64,000 nt of DNA, from positions 1,054,001 through 1,118,000 of the forward strand of contig NZ_AP029018.1 of NCBI RefSeq assembly GCF_037076525.1. Reading direction: 5' to 3'. A model generated the notes under the pieces. It worked only from the letters and a program-made list of their open reading frames with translations. It ran no database searches and was not told the origin of the DNA. Positions within the stretch are counted from its first letter, which is position 1. Each line of letters opens with the position of its first letter. Both the position numbers and the translations under genes were made by a program. Shown here piece after piece: positions 6,830 through 16,249 of the stretch. This stretch comes from Selenomonas sp. TAMA-11512. Its GTDB lineage: Bacteria > Bacillota > Negativicutes > Selenomonadales > Selenomonadaceae.

Positions 6830-9397
6830 ATGTCAAAATACAGAGTATACGAGCTGGCAAAAGAGTTCCAGACGGAGAGCAAAGTCGTTTTAGACATTTT
6901 GAAGCGCAATAATCATGAGGTAAAAAACCACATGAGCAGTGTCGGTGAAGAGGAGCGTTCCATTGTTGCCCGCACATTTGCGCCGAAAAAGGAAGAGAAG
7001 GTAAAGTCTGCTCCGGCCCCGGAAAAAAAGGCTCAGCCACAAACAAGCCAGAAGCCCGCATCGACAGCTCCGAAAGCGCCGGAGCGCAGGAGCGAGCAGG
7101 CAGGCAATAAACAAAACCCGCAGCCGTCCAACAGGCAGGGAAATCGTCCGCAGCAGGCAAGTGCAAGCCGTAATCGTCCGGGTCAGGGAAATTGGCAGAG
7201 CCGCAGCCAGCAGGGCGGCGGCAACAGCCAAAACCGGGACAGCAATTCGAATCAGCGCCCCGGCAGCCGCGACAATCGCGGCGGCAGCCGTCCCAACCAG
7301 AGCGGCCAACAGAATAATCGCAATCAGGCGGGCAGCGGAAACAGCCGCAATCAGAGCGGCAGCCAGCGTCCGAACAGTGGCGCTTCGAACCGTGGTGACA
7401 ACCGCGGTGCTCAGGGCGGCGGCAGCATGCGCAATCAGGGCGGCAATAATCGTCCCGGAAGCAGCTATAATCGGAATCGCAATCAGAGCGGCAGCAACCG
7501 CTTCGGAAAGAAGGGCAAGGGGCGCGACCGCGGCCAGCAGGTACAGCAGGCACCGAAGGCGGAGATTGCGCGTCCGACGCATATCAAGGTCGGAGAGACA
7601 ATCGCTGTCAAAGACCTCGCGTCCAAGATGAGCCTCACCGCCGGTGAGATCATCAAGAAGCTCTTTATGATGGGCACGATGGCGACAATCAATCAGGAGA
7701 TCGACTTTGACACGGCGGCACTTGTCGCGGAAGAGTTCGGTGTGACCTGTGAAGAGCTGCCGCCGGAGACGGATCCGACGGAGATCCCGGAGATCGAGGA
7801 TGATCCGAAGACGCTTGTTGACCGTCCGCCGGTCGTCACCGTCATGGGACACGTCGATCACGGCAAGACGTCGCTTCTCGACGCCATCCGGAAGACGTCC
7901 GTTTCCTCGACGGAGGCGGGCGGCATTACGCAGCACATCGGTGCTTATCAGGTCAAGAGTCAGGGTAAGAAGATTGTCTTCCTTGATACGCCGGGACATG
8001 AGGCGTTTACGGCGATGCGCGCGCGCGGTGCGCAGGTCACCGATATTGCCATTCTCGTCGTTGCCGCGGACGACGGCGTCATGCCGCAGACGATTGAGGC
8101 GATCAACCACGCGAAGTCGGCGGACGTTCCCATCATCGTTGCCATCAACAAGATTGATAAGCCGGGCGCGAATCCGGAGCATGTCAAGCAGGAGCTTGCG
8201 GAGCATGAGCTCATCCCCGAGGACTGGGGAGGGGATACCATCATGGTACCTGTCTCGGCAAAGCAGAAGATGGGTATCTCCGAGCTTTTGGAGATGGTGC
8301 TGCTTGTCGCCGAGGTCAGAGAGCTCAAGGCAAATCCGAACCGCGAAGCGCGCGGTGTCGTCATCGAGGCGCAGCTCGATAAGGGCCGTGGCCCTGTCGC
8401 GAGCATCCTTGTCCAGAGCGGTACGCTCCGCGTCGGTGACTCTGTCGTCGCGGGCACGACCTTCGGTAAGGTGCGCGCGATGATCAACGATCGCGGTGAA
8501 AATGTCAAGAAGGCGGGTCCGTCCGTTCCTGTCGAGATTCTCGGTCTCTCGGATGTCCCGGAAGCCGGCGACGTCATCGCGGCGATCGATGAGAAGCTCG
8601 CTCGCTCCATCGCGTTGAAGCGTCAGGAGAGAAAGCGTACAGAGCTTGTCAGCAAGAAGAACGCCTCTTCGTTTGAGGATCTCAACAAGCAGATCAGAGA
8701 AGGCGCGATGAAGGACTTCAACATCGTTATCAAGGGCGATGTACAGGGCTCTGTTGAGGCACTTTCGAGCTCCCTTCTGTCGCTGAACAAGAACGATGAG
8801 GTTCGCGTCAGCATCGTTCACTCCGGTGTCGGTGCCGTCAAAGAGTCCGATGTCATGCTGGCAGCCGCGGCAAATGCCGTCATCATCGCGTTCAACGTGC
8901 GTCCGGATGCGAATGCGCGGCGCAAGGCGGATGAAGAGGAAATCGAGATTCGCACCTATCGTGTCATCTACGACGCGCTCAACGATGTCAAGGATGCCAT
9001 GTCCGGACTGCTGGCGCCGAAGTACAATGAAGTCGGACAGGGCAAGGTGGAGATTCGCCAGGTCATGGAATTCAACAAGGTGCGCATTGCCGGATCTTAC
9101 GTGCTTGAAGGAAAAATTACGCGTTCCTCCAAGATTCGAATCGTCCGCGACAACATCGAAATCTTTGACGGCGAGCTCGATTCGCTGCGCCGCTTCAAAG
9201 ACGATGTCAAGGAAGTCGCGGCAGGCTATGAATGCGGCCTGACGGTCAAGGATTTCCGCGACTATCGGGAAGGTGATATCATCGAGGCGTATACGATGGA
9301 GGAAATCGAGACCTCAATCGCGGACGCAAATAAGGAAGCCGCGGCCCGCAAGGCGGAGGAAGAAGCTGCCGCAGCGAAGGCTACAGGTGAGGACTGA
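6830..9397 (+). CDS. infB: translation initiation factor IF-2
   Basis: An 855-residue GTPase that delivers initiator tRNA to the 30S subunit. Residues 1-60 form an IF2_N helical domain ([23 protein letters not shown]). Residues of about 70-230 are low-complexity, dominated by Asn, Arg, Gly, Gln and Ser. A second IF2_N domain follows, then the G domain with GHVDHGKT (residues 340-347), DTPGHE and NKID, and then domains II-IV. ATG 6830 is six bases after GGAGGT; TTG 6827 is one codon upstream. The last base of the stop overlaps the rbfA start, implying coupled translation. Only the linker is unusual, in its composition. Confidence 0.98.
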   Translation: MSKYRVYELAKEFQTESKVVLDILKRNNHEVKNHMSSVGEEERSIVARTFAPKKEEKVKSAPAPEKKAQPQTSQKPASTAPKAPERRSEQAGNKQNPQPSNRQGNRPQQASASRNRPGQGNWQSRSQQGGGNSQNRDSNSNQRPGSRDNRGGSRPNQSGQQNNRNQAGSGNSRNQSGSQRPNSGASNRGDNRGAQGGGSMRNQGGNNRPGSSYNRNRNQSGSNRFGKKGKGRDRGQQVQQAPKAEIARPTHIKVGETIAVKDLASKMSLTAGEIIKKLFMMGTMATINQEIDFDTAALVAEEFGVTCEELPPETDPTEIPEIEDDPKTLVDRPPVVTVMGHVDHGKTSLLDAIRKTSVSSTEAGGITQHIGAYQVKSQGKKIVFLDTPGHEAFTAMRARGAQVTDIAILVVAADDGVMPQTIEAINHAKSADVPIIVAINKIDKPGANPEHVKQELAEHELIPEDWGGDTIMVPVSAKQKMGISELLEMVLLVAEVRELKANPNREARGVVIEAQLDKGRGPVASILVQSGTLRVGDSVVAGTTFGKVRAMINDRGENVKKAGPSVPVEILGLSDVPEAGDVIAAIDEKLARSIALKRQERKRTELVSKKNASSFEDLNKQIREGAMKDFNIVIKGDVQGSVEALSSSLLSLNKNDEVRVSIVHSGVGAVKESDVMLAAAANAVIIAFNVRPDANARRKADEEEIEIRTYRVIYDALNDVKDAMSGLLAPKYNEVGQGKVEIRQVMEFNKVRIAGSYVLEGKITRSSKIRIVRDNIEIFDGELDSLRRFKDDVKEVAAGYECGLTVKDFRDYREGDIIEAYTMEEIETSIADANKEAAARKAEEEAAAAKATGED

Positions 9398-9744
9398 TGA
9401 GTCAGCTTCGCGTTGAAAAAGTACAGGAATTGATGAAACAGGAGCTCAGCCAGATCATTCTCCGCGAGCTGAAGGATCCGCGCATCGGGTTCGTCACGAT
9501 CACCAAGGTCGCGGCGACGCCCGATCTGCGTGAGGTGAAGTGCTATATCAGCATCATGGGAGACGAGAGCAAGGTCAGAGATACCATGCACGGACTCCAA
9601 AGCTCGCTGGGCTATATCCGCAAGGAAATCGGCAAAAGGATACGTCTTCGCTTCACTCCGGAGCTTTCCTTTGAGGTCGATCGGTCACTCGATTACAGTA
9701 CGCATATACAAGAGCTCTTAAACCAGATTCACAAGGAGGAGTAA
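9397..9744 (+). CDS. rbfA: 30S ribosome-binding factor RbfA
   Basis: A 115-residue single-KH-type protein that binds immature 30S subunits and helps mature the 16S rRNA 5' end. Family stretches are RVEKVQELMKQELSQIILRELKDPRIGFVTITKV, and SPDL-type TPDLREVKCYISIMG, then LGYIRKEIGKRIRLRFTPELSFEVD. The start overlaps the infB stop (TGATG), and only three bases separate its stop from the next gene. Its length matches the family. Confidence 0.96.
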   Translation: MSQLRVEKVQELMKQELSQIILRELKDPRIGFVTITKVAATPDLREVKCYISIMGDESKVRDTMHGLQSSLGYIRKEIGKRIRLRFTPELSFEVDRSLDYSTHIQELLNQIHKEE

Positions 9745-9747
9745 GGG

Positions 9748-10710
9748 ATGCGCATCACGCTTCAGGAGGCCGGTGAGAAGCTGCAGGCAGCCCGGTCTGT
9801 CGTCATCACGGCACACGTCAACCCCGACGGTGACGCCATCGGTTCCTCCTTGGGACTCTGTCATTACCTGAAGAATGCAGGCAAGCAGGCGAGGGTGCTT
9901 CTGCAGGATCCTATCCCGGAGAACTTTTTCGTGCTTCCCGGCGCCGAGAAGATACAGGAGGTTAAAGACCTGGCCGAGGGTGAGATTGTAGAGGCGGATT
10001 TGCTCGTGATCCTCGATGCGGAGCCTTCGAGAGCCGATACGGTGCCCGATCGTGTGCGGGCAGCGCATACGCTCAATATCGATCACCACATCACGAATGA
10101 TGAGACGGCGGAGTTCCTATATCTGGAGCCGGAGCGCGCGGCGACTTGTGAGATCATCTACGTGCTGCTGTCCGAAGTGCTTCAGGCGGCGTTTACAAAA
10201 CCGATGGCGCTTGCGCTGTATACCGGGATGGCAACGGATACGGGATTTTTCCGCTTCTCCAACACAAAGCCGCGCACAATGCGCGCGGCGGCCGATCTCA
10301 TTGAGAAAGGGGCGGAGCCTCGCTTCATTTCGGAGGCGATGGAGGCAAAGCCCTATCCACGTGTCATCGGCATGGCAAGGGCAATCGGGCTCGCGGAGAT
10401 TCACTTTGACGGCAAACTGGTCGCCCTCTTCCTGGGTGAAGAGAATATGGAGGGCCTCGATTCTACGGAGGGGCTCATTGATATGATACGCGTCGTCGAA
10501 GGAACGGATACGGCCCTTTTGATGAAGTACGTAGACAAGGATATCTATCGTGTCAGCATACGTTCAAAGCGCACCGACGTTACGAAAATAGCCGAGCAAT
10601 TTGACGGCGGCGGTCATCCGAGAGCGGCGGGATGCACGCTGCGGTTCCCGTTTGCCGAGGCGAAGGCAAAGATTCTCGACGCCATCGGAAAAGAGATGGG
10701 ATACGCTTAA
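9748..10710 (+). CDS. nrnA: bifunctional oligoribonuclease/PAP phosphatase NrnA (DHH-DHHA1)
   Basis: A 320-residue DHH-family phosphoesterase that degrades nanoRNAs and dephosphorylates 3'-phosphoadenosine 5'-phosphate. DHH-domain motifs in order are ITAHVNPDGDAIGSSLGL (motif I), LVILDAEPSR (motif II) and NIDHHITND (the DHH motif). The C-terminal DHHA1 domain carries the substrate-binding FDGGGHPRAAGCTL. All metal ligands appear present. It lies between rbfA and truB, as in other Firmicutes, and its stop overlaps the truB start. Confidence 0.95.
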   Translation: MRITLQEAGEKLQAARSVVITAHVNPDGDAIGSSLGLCHYLKNAGKQARVLLQDPIPENFFVLPGAEKIQEVKDLAEGEIVEADLLVILDAEPSRADTVPDRVRAAHTLNIDHHITNDETAEFLYLEPERAATCEIIYVLLSEVLQAAFTKPMALALYTGMATDTGFFRFSNTKPRTMRAAADLIEKGAEPRFISEAMEAKPYPRVIGMARAIGLAEIHFDGKLVALFLGEENMEGLDSTEGLIDMIRVVEGTDTALLMKYVDKDIYRVSIRSKRTDVTKIAEQFDGGGHPRAAGCTLRFPFAEAKAKILDAIGKEMGYA

Positions 10711-11618
10711 TGGACGGCTTCATAAACGTATTGAAGCCGCCGGGGATGAGTTCGCATGATGTCGTAGGGCGATTGCGCCGTATCCTGCAAACGAAGAAAA
10801 TCGGTCATGCGGGGACGCTCGATCCCGGTGCGGCGGGGGTATTGCCTGTTGCCGTCGGACGAGCGACGCGTCTCATCGAGTACCTTGAGGCGACGGATAA
10901 ATCCTATCGTGCGGAGGTGCTGTTCGGACTTCGGACAGATACGGACGATGATACGGGAAACATACTGGAGACGCGCACATTCACGATGCCTGCGGAAGAG
11001 ATGATTGAATCCGCGCTGGAAGCGTTTCGGGGGACGATACGACAGCGGCCGCCGATCTGCTCCGCGATCAAGGTCGACGGTACGCGCGCCTATACGCATG
11101 CTCGCGAAGGAAGTCGCATCGAGCTCCCTCTCCGAGAGATTGTTATTCATCGGCTGACGCTGCTGGAGCGTCGCGCAGACGCACTGCTGCTGGACGTAAC
11201 CTGCTCTAAGGGGACGTATATCCGCAGCCTTTGCCGTGATCTTGGTGAAGCGCTGGGTACGCCTGCGACAATGGGATTTCTTCTGCGAACGCGCGTGGGG
11301 GATTTTTCCGTCGATACAGCCTACACGCTTGAAGAGCTCGAGACGGTCGGAAGCGACGCGATACTCGCGCCGGAGCTGTATCTGACGCACCTCGTTCGAT
11401 ACGATTTGCCGACACATCGGCTGCAGGCGTTCTATAACGGCCTCTCAACCACGGTAAAGGGCACGGAGTCCCTTCATGGGCCGCTCGCTGTCTATAGTGA
11501 GGGCGTCTTTGTCGGAATCGGCATCTGTGACGGCGAGACCTGCGAGCTCAAGGCGAAAAAAGTCTATCGTATGATCGCCCATGGCAATGGAAAGTCGGAT
11601 GTTTTCGAACGCGAGTGA
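10710..11618 (+). CDS. truB: tRNA pseudouridine(55) synthase TruB
   Basis: A 302-residue enzyme that converts U55 of the tRNA T-loop to pseudouridine. The N-terminal GFINVLKPPGMSSHDVVGRLRRIL and the catalytic motif GHAGTLDPGAAGVLPVAVGRATRL (nucleophilic Asp in TLDP) are intact. They are followed by DKSYRAEVLFGLRTDTDD and the thumb region with CSKGTYIRSLCRDLGEALG. The frame is open further upstream, but ATG 10710 overlaps the nrnA stop as TAATG and gives the family N-terminus. Confidence 0.97.
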   Translation: MDGFINVLKPPGMSSHDVVGRLRRILQTKKIGHAGTLDPGAAGVLPVAVGRATRLIEYLEATDKSYRAEVLFGLRTDTDDDTGNILETRTFTMPAEEMIESALEAFRGTIRQRPPICSAIKVDGTRAYTHAREGSRIELPLREIVIHRLTLLERRADALLLDVTCSKGTYIRSLCRDLGEALGTPATMGFLLRTRVGDFSVDTAYTLEELETVGSDAILAPELYLTHLVRYDLPTHRLQAFYNGLSTTVKGTESLHGPLAVYSEGVFVGIGICDGETCELKAKKVYRMIAHGNGKSDVFERE

Positions 11619-11663
11619 GGAAACAAACGGATGAGAGGAAGCCTAAAAGGAAGGTGACACAGC

Positions 11664-12584
11664 TTGCAAATTTATACACAGCCGATCGGCTTGCGGGATA
11701 CCTATAAAAACCTCGTGATTGCGCTGGGCACCTTCGACGGGATTCACCTCGGGCATCAGAGTGTGATCAGGAAAGCGGTCAATCTCGCACGGGCGACGAA
11801 GGGAATGAGCATGGCATTTACCTTTTCCGACCATCCTCTCTTGACAATCCGCCCGAGCTTCGCTCCGCAGAAGCTCAGAGACAATGAGGAAAAAGCGCGC
11901 ATCATGGAGTCCTTAGGGCTCGATATCCTGATGAACGTAGCCTTTCACAAGGATTTTGCCTCCATCTCTCCTGATGGCTTTTTGCGCTTCTTGGAGCAGC
12001 ACTTTGCACCTCGTTATCTCGTAGTGGGACCGAACTATACTTTCGGCTTCCGAGGTGTTGGAGACGGTGCCTTCTTACAGGAGCACAGCTCTTCATATGG
12101 CTTTGAGACGATCATCTGTCCTCCCGTTGAGGTAAACGGAGAGATTGTCAGCAGCTCGCGGATACGCGGCTTGGTGGTCAGGGGGCAGCTGGACGAGGCA
12201 AATGCGCTTCTGGGACGTCCGGTTTCCTACGCGGGCATCGTTATTCACGGGGAGGCGAGAGGGCGTTCGATCGGATTTCCCACGGCGAATATACATCTCT
12301 CCGACAACTACACGATTTTGTCCAACGGCGTCTATGTCATCGAGGGGGAGGTCGACAAAGAGACGGTCCGGGGGATTGCCAATATCGGCTCGAACCCTAC
12401 CTTTGACGGCGTTGAGCGTCATATAGAGGTGTATCTTTTCGACTTTGATAGGGATATCTACGGCAGGATGCTCCGCATCCGTTTCCTGAAGCGCATTCGA
12501 GGCGAAGTGAAATTCCCGTCTCCGGCGGCGCTTATCGATCAAATCCATGCGGATGTAAAAAAAGCAAAAGCCGTATTTGCATAA
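11664..12584 (+). CDS. ribF: bifunctional riboflavin kinase/FAD synthetase
   Basis: A 306-residue enzyme making FMN and then FAD from riboflavin. The N-terminal nucleotidyltransferase domain has the GTFDGIHLGHQSVI motif, LVVGPNYTFGFRGVGD and the SSSRIRGLV signature. The C-terminal flavokinase domain has GIVIHGEARGRSIGFPTANI, with its GxPTAN loop, and GSNPTFDG. The start is TTG 11664 after AAGGAAGGTG. An internal methionine further on would delete part of the first strand. It ends against the rpsO promoter. Confidence 0.96.
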   Translation: MQIYTQPIGLRDTYKNLVIALGTFDGIHLGHQSVIRKAVNLARATKGMSMAFTFSDHPLLTIRPSFAPQKLRDNEEKARIMESLGLDILMNVAFHKDFASISPDGFLRFLEQHFAPRYLVVGPNYTFGFRGVGDGAFLQEHSSSYGFETIICPPVEVNGEIVSSSRIRGLVVRGQLDEANALLGRPVSYAGIVIHGEARGRSIGFPTANIHLSDNYTILSNGVYVIEGEVDKETVRGIANIGSNPTFDGVERHIEVYLFDFDRDIYGRMLRIRFLKRIRGEVKFPSPAALIDQIHADVKKAKAVFA

Positions 12585-12605
12585 TCAAAAAATTTATGAT
12601 ATACT
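12577..12605 (+). promoter_or_regulatory. promoter for rpsO-pnp
   Basis: TTGCAT (12577-12582), 17 bases, TATACT (12600-12605). The -35 overlaps the end of ribF, so rpsO can be transcribed apart from the upstream operon. Confidence 0.65.
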
Positions 12606-12628
12606 ACATTTCGTGCATGAGCACAGTC

Positions 12629-12676
12629 CAGCGGCTAGGACTTCGAATCTCCGACGAAGCCTTGGCGTTTGGAGGG
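12629..12676 (+). promoter_or_regulatory. rpsO leader hairpin, candidate S15 autoregulation site
   Basis: In the leader, GCTAGGACTTCG pairs with CGAAGCCTTGGC across a loop AATCTCCGA (12 pairs, one A-C mismatch, two G-U). S15 represses its own mRNA by binding leader structures in several bacteria. The position between promoter and RBS fits that role, but the exact RNA class cannot be assigned by eye. Confidence 0.45.
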
Positions 12677-12703
12677 AACATATCTTAACAGGAGGGTTTT
12701 AAT

Positions 12704-12970
12704 ATGCTAACACAGGAACAGAAGCAGCAGATTATCAATGACAATGCAGTTCATGAGGGCGATACGGGATCGCCGGAAGTACAGATTGCACTTCTCACGG
12801 CTCGTATCGCTTATCTCACGGAGCATCTCAAGGAGCACAAGAAGGATCACCATTCCCGTCGCGGACTTCTCAAGATGGTTGGTCATCGCAGAAGACTCTT
12901 GAGCTACCTCTACAAGAGCGACATCGAGCGTTATCGCGCGATCATCGCAAAATTGAATCTCAGAAAATAA
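12704..12970 (+). CDS. rpsO: 30S ribosomal protein S15
   Basis: An 88-residue primary 16S rRNA-binding protein of the small-subunit platform. Signatures are [37 protein letters not shown] and the C-terminal [27 protein letters not shown]. It begins after a strong AGGAGGG. It is followed by pnp, the usual pairing, with a partial terminator between them. Confidence 0.98.
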   Translation: MLTQEQKQQIINDNAVHEGDTGSPEVQIALLTARIAYLTEHLKEHKKDHHSRRGLLKMVGHRRRLLSYLYKSDIERYRAIIAKLNLRK

Positions 12971-12977
12971 GGCAAAG

Positions 12978-13001
12978 GCGGGGTGGATGCCCCGCTTTCT
13001 T
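12978..13001 (+). terminator. partial terminator between rpsO and pnp
   Basis: GCGGGG (12978-12983) pairs with CCCCGC (12990-12995), followed by TTTCTTTG. The short stem and interrupted T-run suggest partial readthrough into pnp. Confidence 0.6.
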
Positions 13002-13036
13002 TGTAGAGAAAAGCGCACAGCGCGGGAGGAATTTGG

Positions 13037-15106
13037 ATGCATACATTTGAAATGCAAGTGGGAGGCCGAACTCTCACAATCGAAAGCGGAAAATTGGCAA
13101 AACAGGCGAACGGTTCCGTACTTGTTCGCTATGGTGATACGGTCGTTTTAGTGGCGGTCACGGCATCGTCGGCACCTCGTGAGGGAGTTGACTTCTTCCC
13201 CCTGACGGTGGATTTTGAAGAAAAGATGTATGCAGCCGGCAAGATCCCCGGCGGTTTTATCAAGCGGGAAGGACGTCCGAGCGAATCGGCGATTCTTCGC
13301 AGCCGTCTGATCGATCGCCCGATTCGTCCGCTTTTCCCGGATGGCTTCCGCAACGATGTGCAGGTCATTGCGACAGCCATGTCGGTGGATCAGGACCATG
13401 CGCCCGACATTGCCGGCATGATCGGAGCATCCTGCGCTCTGATGATTTCCGACATTCCCTTTGCCGGTCCGATTGCCGGCGTCCATGTCGGCCGTGTTGA
13501 CGGACAGTTCGTTATAAACCCGACCGAAGCACAGCGTGAGGTCTCAGAGCTGCACCTCACAATTGCAGGCTCGGCCGATGCGGTCATGATGGTCGAGGCC
13601 GGGGCGGACGAGCTTCCAGAGGAGATCATTCTCGAGGCGATTCTCTTCGGTCATGAGGAGATCAAGCGCATCGTCGCTTTCCAGAAGGAGATACAGGCAG
13701 CCTGCGGAAAGGAAAAGATGGAGTTCAAGCTCTTCCAAGTGGAAGAAGAGCTTGAGGCAAAGATTCGCGCATATGCCGCGGACAAATTCAATGAAGCCGT
13801 CCGCAATCCGGATAAGCTTGCCCGCGATGCGCACATTGCCGAGGTGCATGCCGACACGTTGGAGCACTTCCTGCCGGAGTATCCGGAGGCAGTCAAGGAA
13901 ATCGGCTATGTCACGCACAAGATCGTCAAGGAAATCGTCCGCCGCATGATTACGCATGAGAAGATTCGCCCGGACGGACGCGCACTCGAGGAGGTTCGCC
14001 CCGTCTCGGTCGAGGTCGGTCTGTTGCCGCGGGCACACGGATCAGGTCTTTTCACGCGCGGACAGACGCAGATTATGACAGCGACGACGCTCGGAGCAAT
14101 CGGTGATGAGCAGATTATCGACGGGCTCGGCCCCGAGCAGAAGAAGCACTACATCCATCATTACAATTTCCCCGGTTACAGTGTTGGCGAAGCTCGCCCT
14201 GCGCGCGGTCCGGGACGCCGTGAAATCGGCCACGGTGCACTCGCGGAGCGCGCGCTTGTGCCGGTTATCCCTGCGCTTGAGGATTTCCCTTATACGATCC
14301 GCCTCGTTTCCGAAGTCTTGGAGTCGAACGGCTCGTCCTCCATGGGCTCGGTCTGCGGCAGTACGCTCTCTCTGATGAATGCCGGCGTTCCCATCAAGCG
14401 GCCCGTTTCCGGCGTTGCCATGGGACTCGTCAAGGACGGCGACCAATATACGATTTTGACCGATATTCAGGGCATGGAAGACGCGCTTGGCGATATGGAC
14501 TTCAAGGTAGCCGGCACCGAGAAGGGTGTCACCGCCATTCAGATGGACATCAAAATTGCGGGCATCACGCGTGAGATCCTGACCTCCGCTCTGCTGCAGG
14601 CAAAGCGCGGCCGGGCCTTCATTCTCGGCAAGATGCTGGAGGTCATCTCCGAGCCCGCTGCCGAGCTGTCGCCCTATGCGCCGCGCGTCATGACGATGAA
14701 GATTCACGTCGATAAGATTCGCGATGTCATCGGCTCCGGCGGCAAGACAATCAAGAAGATCATTGATGAGACAGGCGTTCAGATTGACATCGAAGAAGAC
14801 GGCACAATCTTTATCGTTTCGCCGGATGTCGCGAGCGCCAAGAAGGCGGAGCAGATCATCTCGGATCTCGTCCGCGATGTCGAGGTCGGCGAGGTCTACA
14901 AGGGGCGTGTTACGCGTCTCATGAACTTCGGCGCTTTTGTCGAGGTGCTCCCCGGCAAAGAAGGTCTGTGCCACATCTCACAGCTTGCGAAGCGGCGTGT
15001 GGAAAAGGTGGAGGACATTGTCCAAATCGGGGATGAGATCGAGGTCAAGGTCGTCGAGATTGATCGTCAGGGACGTGTAAACCTTTCGCATAAAGTTCTG
15101 CTGTAA
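13037..15106 (+). CDS. pnp: polyribonucleotide nucleotidyltransferase (PNPase)
   Basis: A 689-residue phosphorolytic 3'-5' exoribonuclease that is a trimeric core of RNA turnover. It has two RNase PH-like domains: the first with [26 protein letters not shown] and [14 protein letters not shown], the second with [15 protein letters not shown] and [21 protein letters not shown], separated by the helical domain. A KH domain ([20 protein letters not shown]) and a C-terminal S1 domain ([34 protein letters not shown]) follow. The acidic extension seen in some species is absent; the protein ends right after S1. A strong terminator closes the operon. Confidence 0.98.
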   Translation: MHTFEMQVGGRTLTIESGKLAKQANGSVLVRYGDTVVLVAVTASSAPREGVDFFPLTVDFEEKMYAAGKIPGGFIKREGRPSESAILRSRLIDRPIRPLFPDGFRNDVQVIATAMSVDQDHAPDIAGMIGASCALMISDIPFAGPIAGVHVGRVDGQFVINPTEAQREVSELHLTIAGSADAVMMVEAGADELPEEIILEAILFGHEEIKRIVAFQKEIQAACGKEKMEFKLFQVEEELEAKIRAYAADKFNEAVRNPDKLARDAHIAEVHADTLEHFLPEYPEAVKEIGYVTHKIVKEIVRRMITHEKIRPDGRALEEVRPVSVEVGLLPRAHGSGLFTRGQTQIMTATTLGAIGDEQIIDGLGPEQKKHYIHHYNFPGYSVGEARPARGPGRREIGHGALAERALVPVIPALEDFPYTIRLVSEVLESNGSSSMGSVCGSTLSLMNAGVPIKRPVSGVAMGLVKDGDQYTILTDIQGMEDALGDMDFKVAGTEKGVTAIQMDIKIAGITREILTSALLQAKRGRAFILGKMLEVISEPAAELSPYAPRVMTMKIHVDKIRDVIGSGGKTIKKIIDETGVQIDIEEDGTIFIVSPDVASAKKAEQIISDLVRDVEVGEVYKGRVTRLMNFGAFVEVLPGKEGLCHISQLAKRRVEKVEDIVQIGDEIEVKVVEIDRQGRVNLSHKVLL

Positions 15107-15114
15107 CGGGAATA

Positions 15115-15153
15115 AAGATATCTCCTTCCTATGCGGTGGGAGATATCTTTTAT
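15115..15153 (+). terminator. rho-independent terminator after pnp
   Basis: AAGATATCTCC at 15115-15125 pairs with GGAGATATCTT at 15139-15149 and runs into TTTTAT. Confidence 0.88.
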
Positions 15154-15228
15154 CGGGATATCACCGGTCTTGTATGCCGAACTCGTTTTACGCGGACAGT
15201 ATCCGCTATAGAGGAGGGGAGAATTGTC

Positions 15229-15879
15229 ATGCAAAGTGAAAATAACCTGCCTGCCGTCGATATTCTCATGGAGCGCTATCCCGCTCTGGAGAGCGCGCGA
15301 GCAAGCATCCGCGCGGCGGCACAGATGATCGTGGATTGCTACCGCGCAGACGGGAAGGTGCTCACCTGTGGAAACGGCGGCAGCGCGGCGGACGCGGAGC
15401 ACATTGTCGGTGAGCTGATGAAAGGCTTTTTGAAAAAGCGGCCCATTGAAGGCGCACTGGCGGAGAGTATCAAGTCGGCCGCGCCGGAGCATGCGGATTA
15501 TCTGATTGGCAATTTGCAGGTTCCCTTGCGTGCCCTTTCTCTTGTGAATTCCGTGGCGCTCGGCACCGCCTTTGCCAATGACCAAGCACCTGAACTCGTA
15601 TTTGCGCAGCAAGTGCTGGGACTCGGTGAAGCGGGCGATGTCCTCATCGGCATCAGCACTTCGGGAAACTCCAAGAATGTCCTTTACGCCGTTGAAATCG
15701 CCAAGGCAAAGGGATGCAAGACGATTGCCCTGACAGGTGCCGGCGGAGGCAAGCTGAAGGCGTTGGCCGACATCACCATCGAGGCGCCGGACACGGAGAC
15801 CTATCGCATACAGGAATACCATCTCCCCATCTATCATGCACTGTGCATCGCTGCAGAGCAGGCTTTCTTTGAGAAATAG
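15229..15879 (+). CDS. SIS-domain phosphosugar isomerase, GmhA/DiaA type
   Basis: A 216-residue sugar isomerase fold. The N-terminal helices are followed by the phosphate-binding VLTCGNGGSAADAEHIVGELMKGF and the second loop VLIGISTSGNSKNVLYAVEIAKAKG. The C-terminus carries the conserved IQEYHLPIYHALC with its catalytic-type His/Glu. This pattern fits sedoheptulose-7-phosphate isomerase (GmhA), the first step to the ADP-heptose of lipopolysaccharide, consistent with an outer-membrane organism. A DiaA-like DNA-replication role cannot be excluded. ATG 15229 follows GAGGAGGGGAG; the frame is open upstream without a better start. It stands alone between two terminators. Confidence 0.85.
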   Translation: MQSENNLPAVDILMERYPALESARASIRAAAQMIVDCYRADGKVLTCGNGGSAADAEHIVGELMKGFLKKRPIEGALAESIKSAAPEHADYLIGNLQVPLRALSLVNSVALGTAFANDQAPELVFAQQVLGLGEAGDVLIGISTSGNSKNVLYAVEIAKAKGCKTIALTGAGGGKLKALADITIEAPDTETYRIQEYHLPIYHALCIAAEQAFFEK

Positions 15880-15902
15880 CCGAAAATTTGAGAGATAGTG
15901 AA

Positions 15903-15945
15903 AACATCGACGGATTTGCATGACGTATCCGTCGATGTTTTTTTA
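15903..15945 (+). terminator. rho-independent terminator
   Basis: ACATCGACGGAT pairs with ATCCGTCGATGT and is followed by a run of seven T residues. Confidence 0.93.
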
Positions 15946-16034
15946 TACCCTATTCGGGAAGAGCAACGACCATGGCAGAAACATGTCAAAAGGTAAGAAA
16001 CCTTTAAGAATTTCAGAAATATGCAAATAAAATC

Positions 16035-16063
16035 TTGCCATGAAAGAATGAGTCATATATACT
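16035..16063 (+). promoter_or_regulatory. promoter of the Pel operon
   Basis: TTGCCA (16035-16040), 17 bases, TATACT (16058-16063), about 185 bases before pelD. The stretch 15946-16034 is AT-rich and holds only a small AAAGGT/ACCTTT hairpin near 15990. Confidence 0.7.
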
Positions 16064-16123
16064 ATTAAAGAATAGTACAAATATATTTAGTTAGAAGAAA
16101 TCAGCACTTCTATCGAACAGGGC

Positions 16124-16221
16124 ATGGGTTTAAAATCCCATTTTTATTAAGAAAACATTTGAATAGGATTATGGGAAAATTAGGGAAGCACTGATAAAAT
16201 GAAGTCTGTATCAGTGCTTCC
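16124..16221 (+). other. two-hairpin leader of the Pel operon
   Basis: ATGGG (16124-16128) can pair with CCCAT (16137-16141), which runs into TTTTTATT and looks like a weak terminator. The same TCCCAT can instead pair with ATGGGA at 16171-16176. A perfect 13-bp inverted repeat, GGAAGCACTGATA at 16184-16196 with its complement at 16209-16221, follows closer to the gene. The arrangement could be an attenuator. It matches no riboswitch consensus I know. Confidence 0.45.
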
Positions 16222-16249
16222 TCAAGGGAATGGAGCCTGAGATAAGCAT

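Noticed and set aside
6890-8821. Long open frame on the minus strand opposite infB
   Set aside because: It mirrors the infB codon bias, begins without an RBS and has a repetitive Arg/Leu/Ala composition typical of an antisense shadow.
16064-16249. c-di-GMP riboswitch before pelD
   Set aside because: The conserved aptamer blocks of class I and class II are absent.
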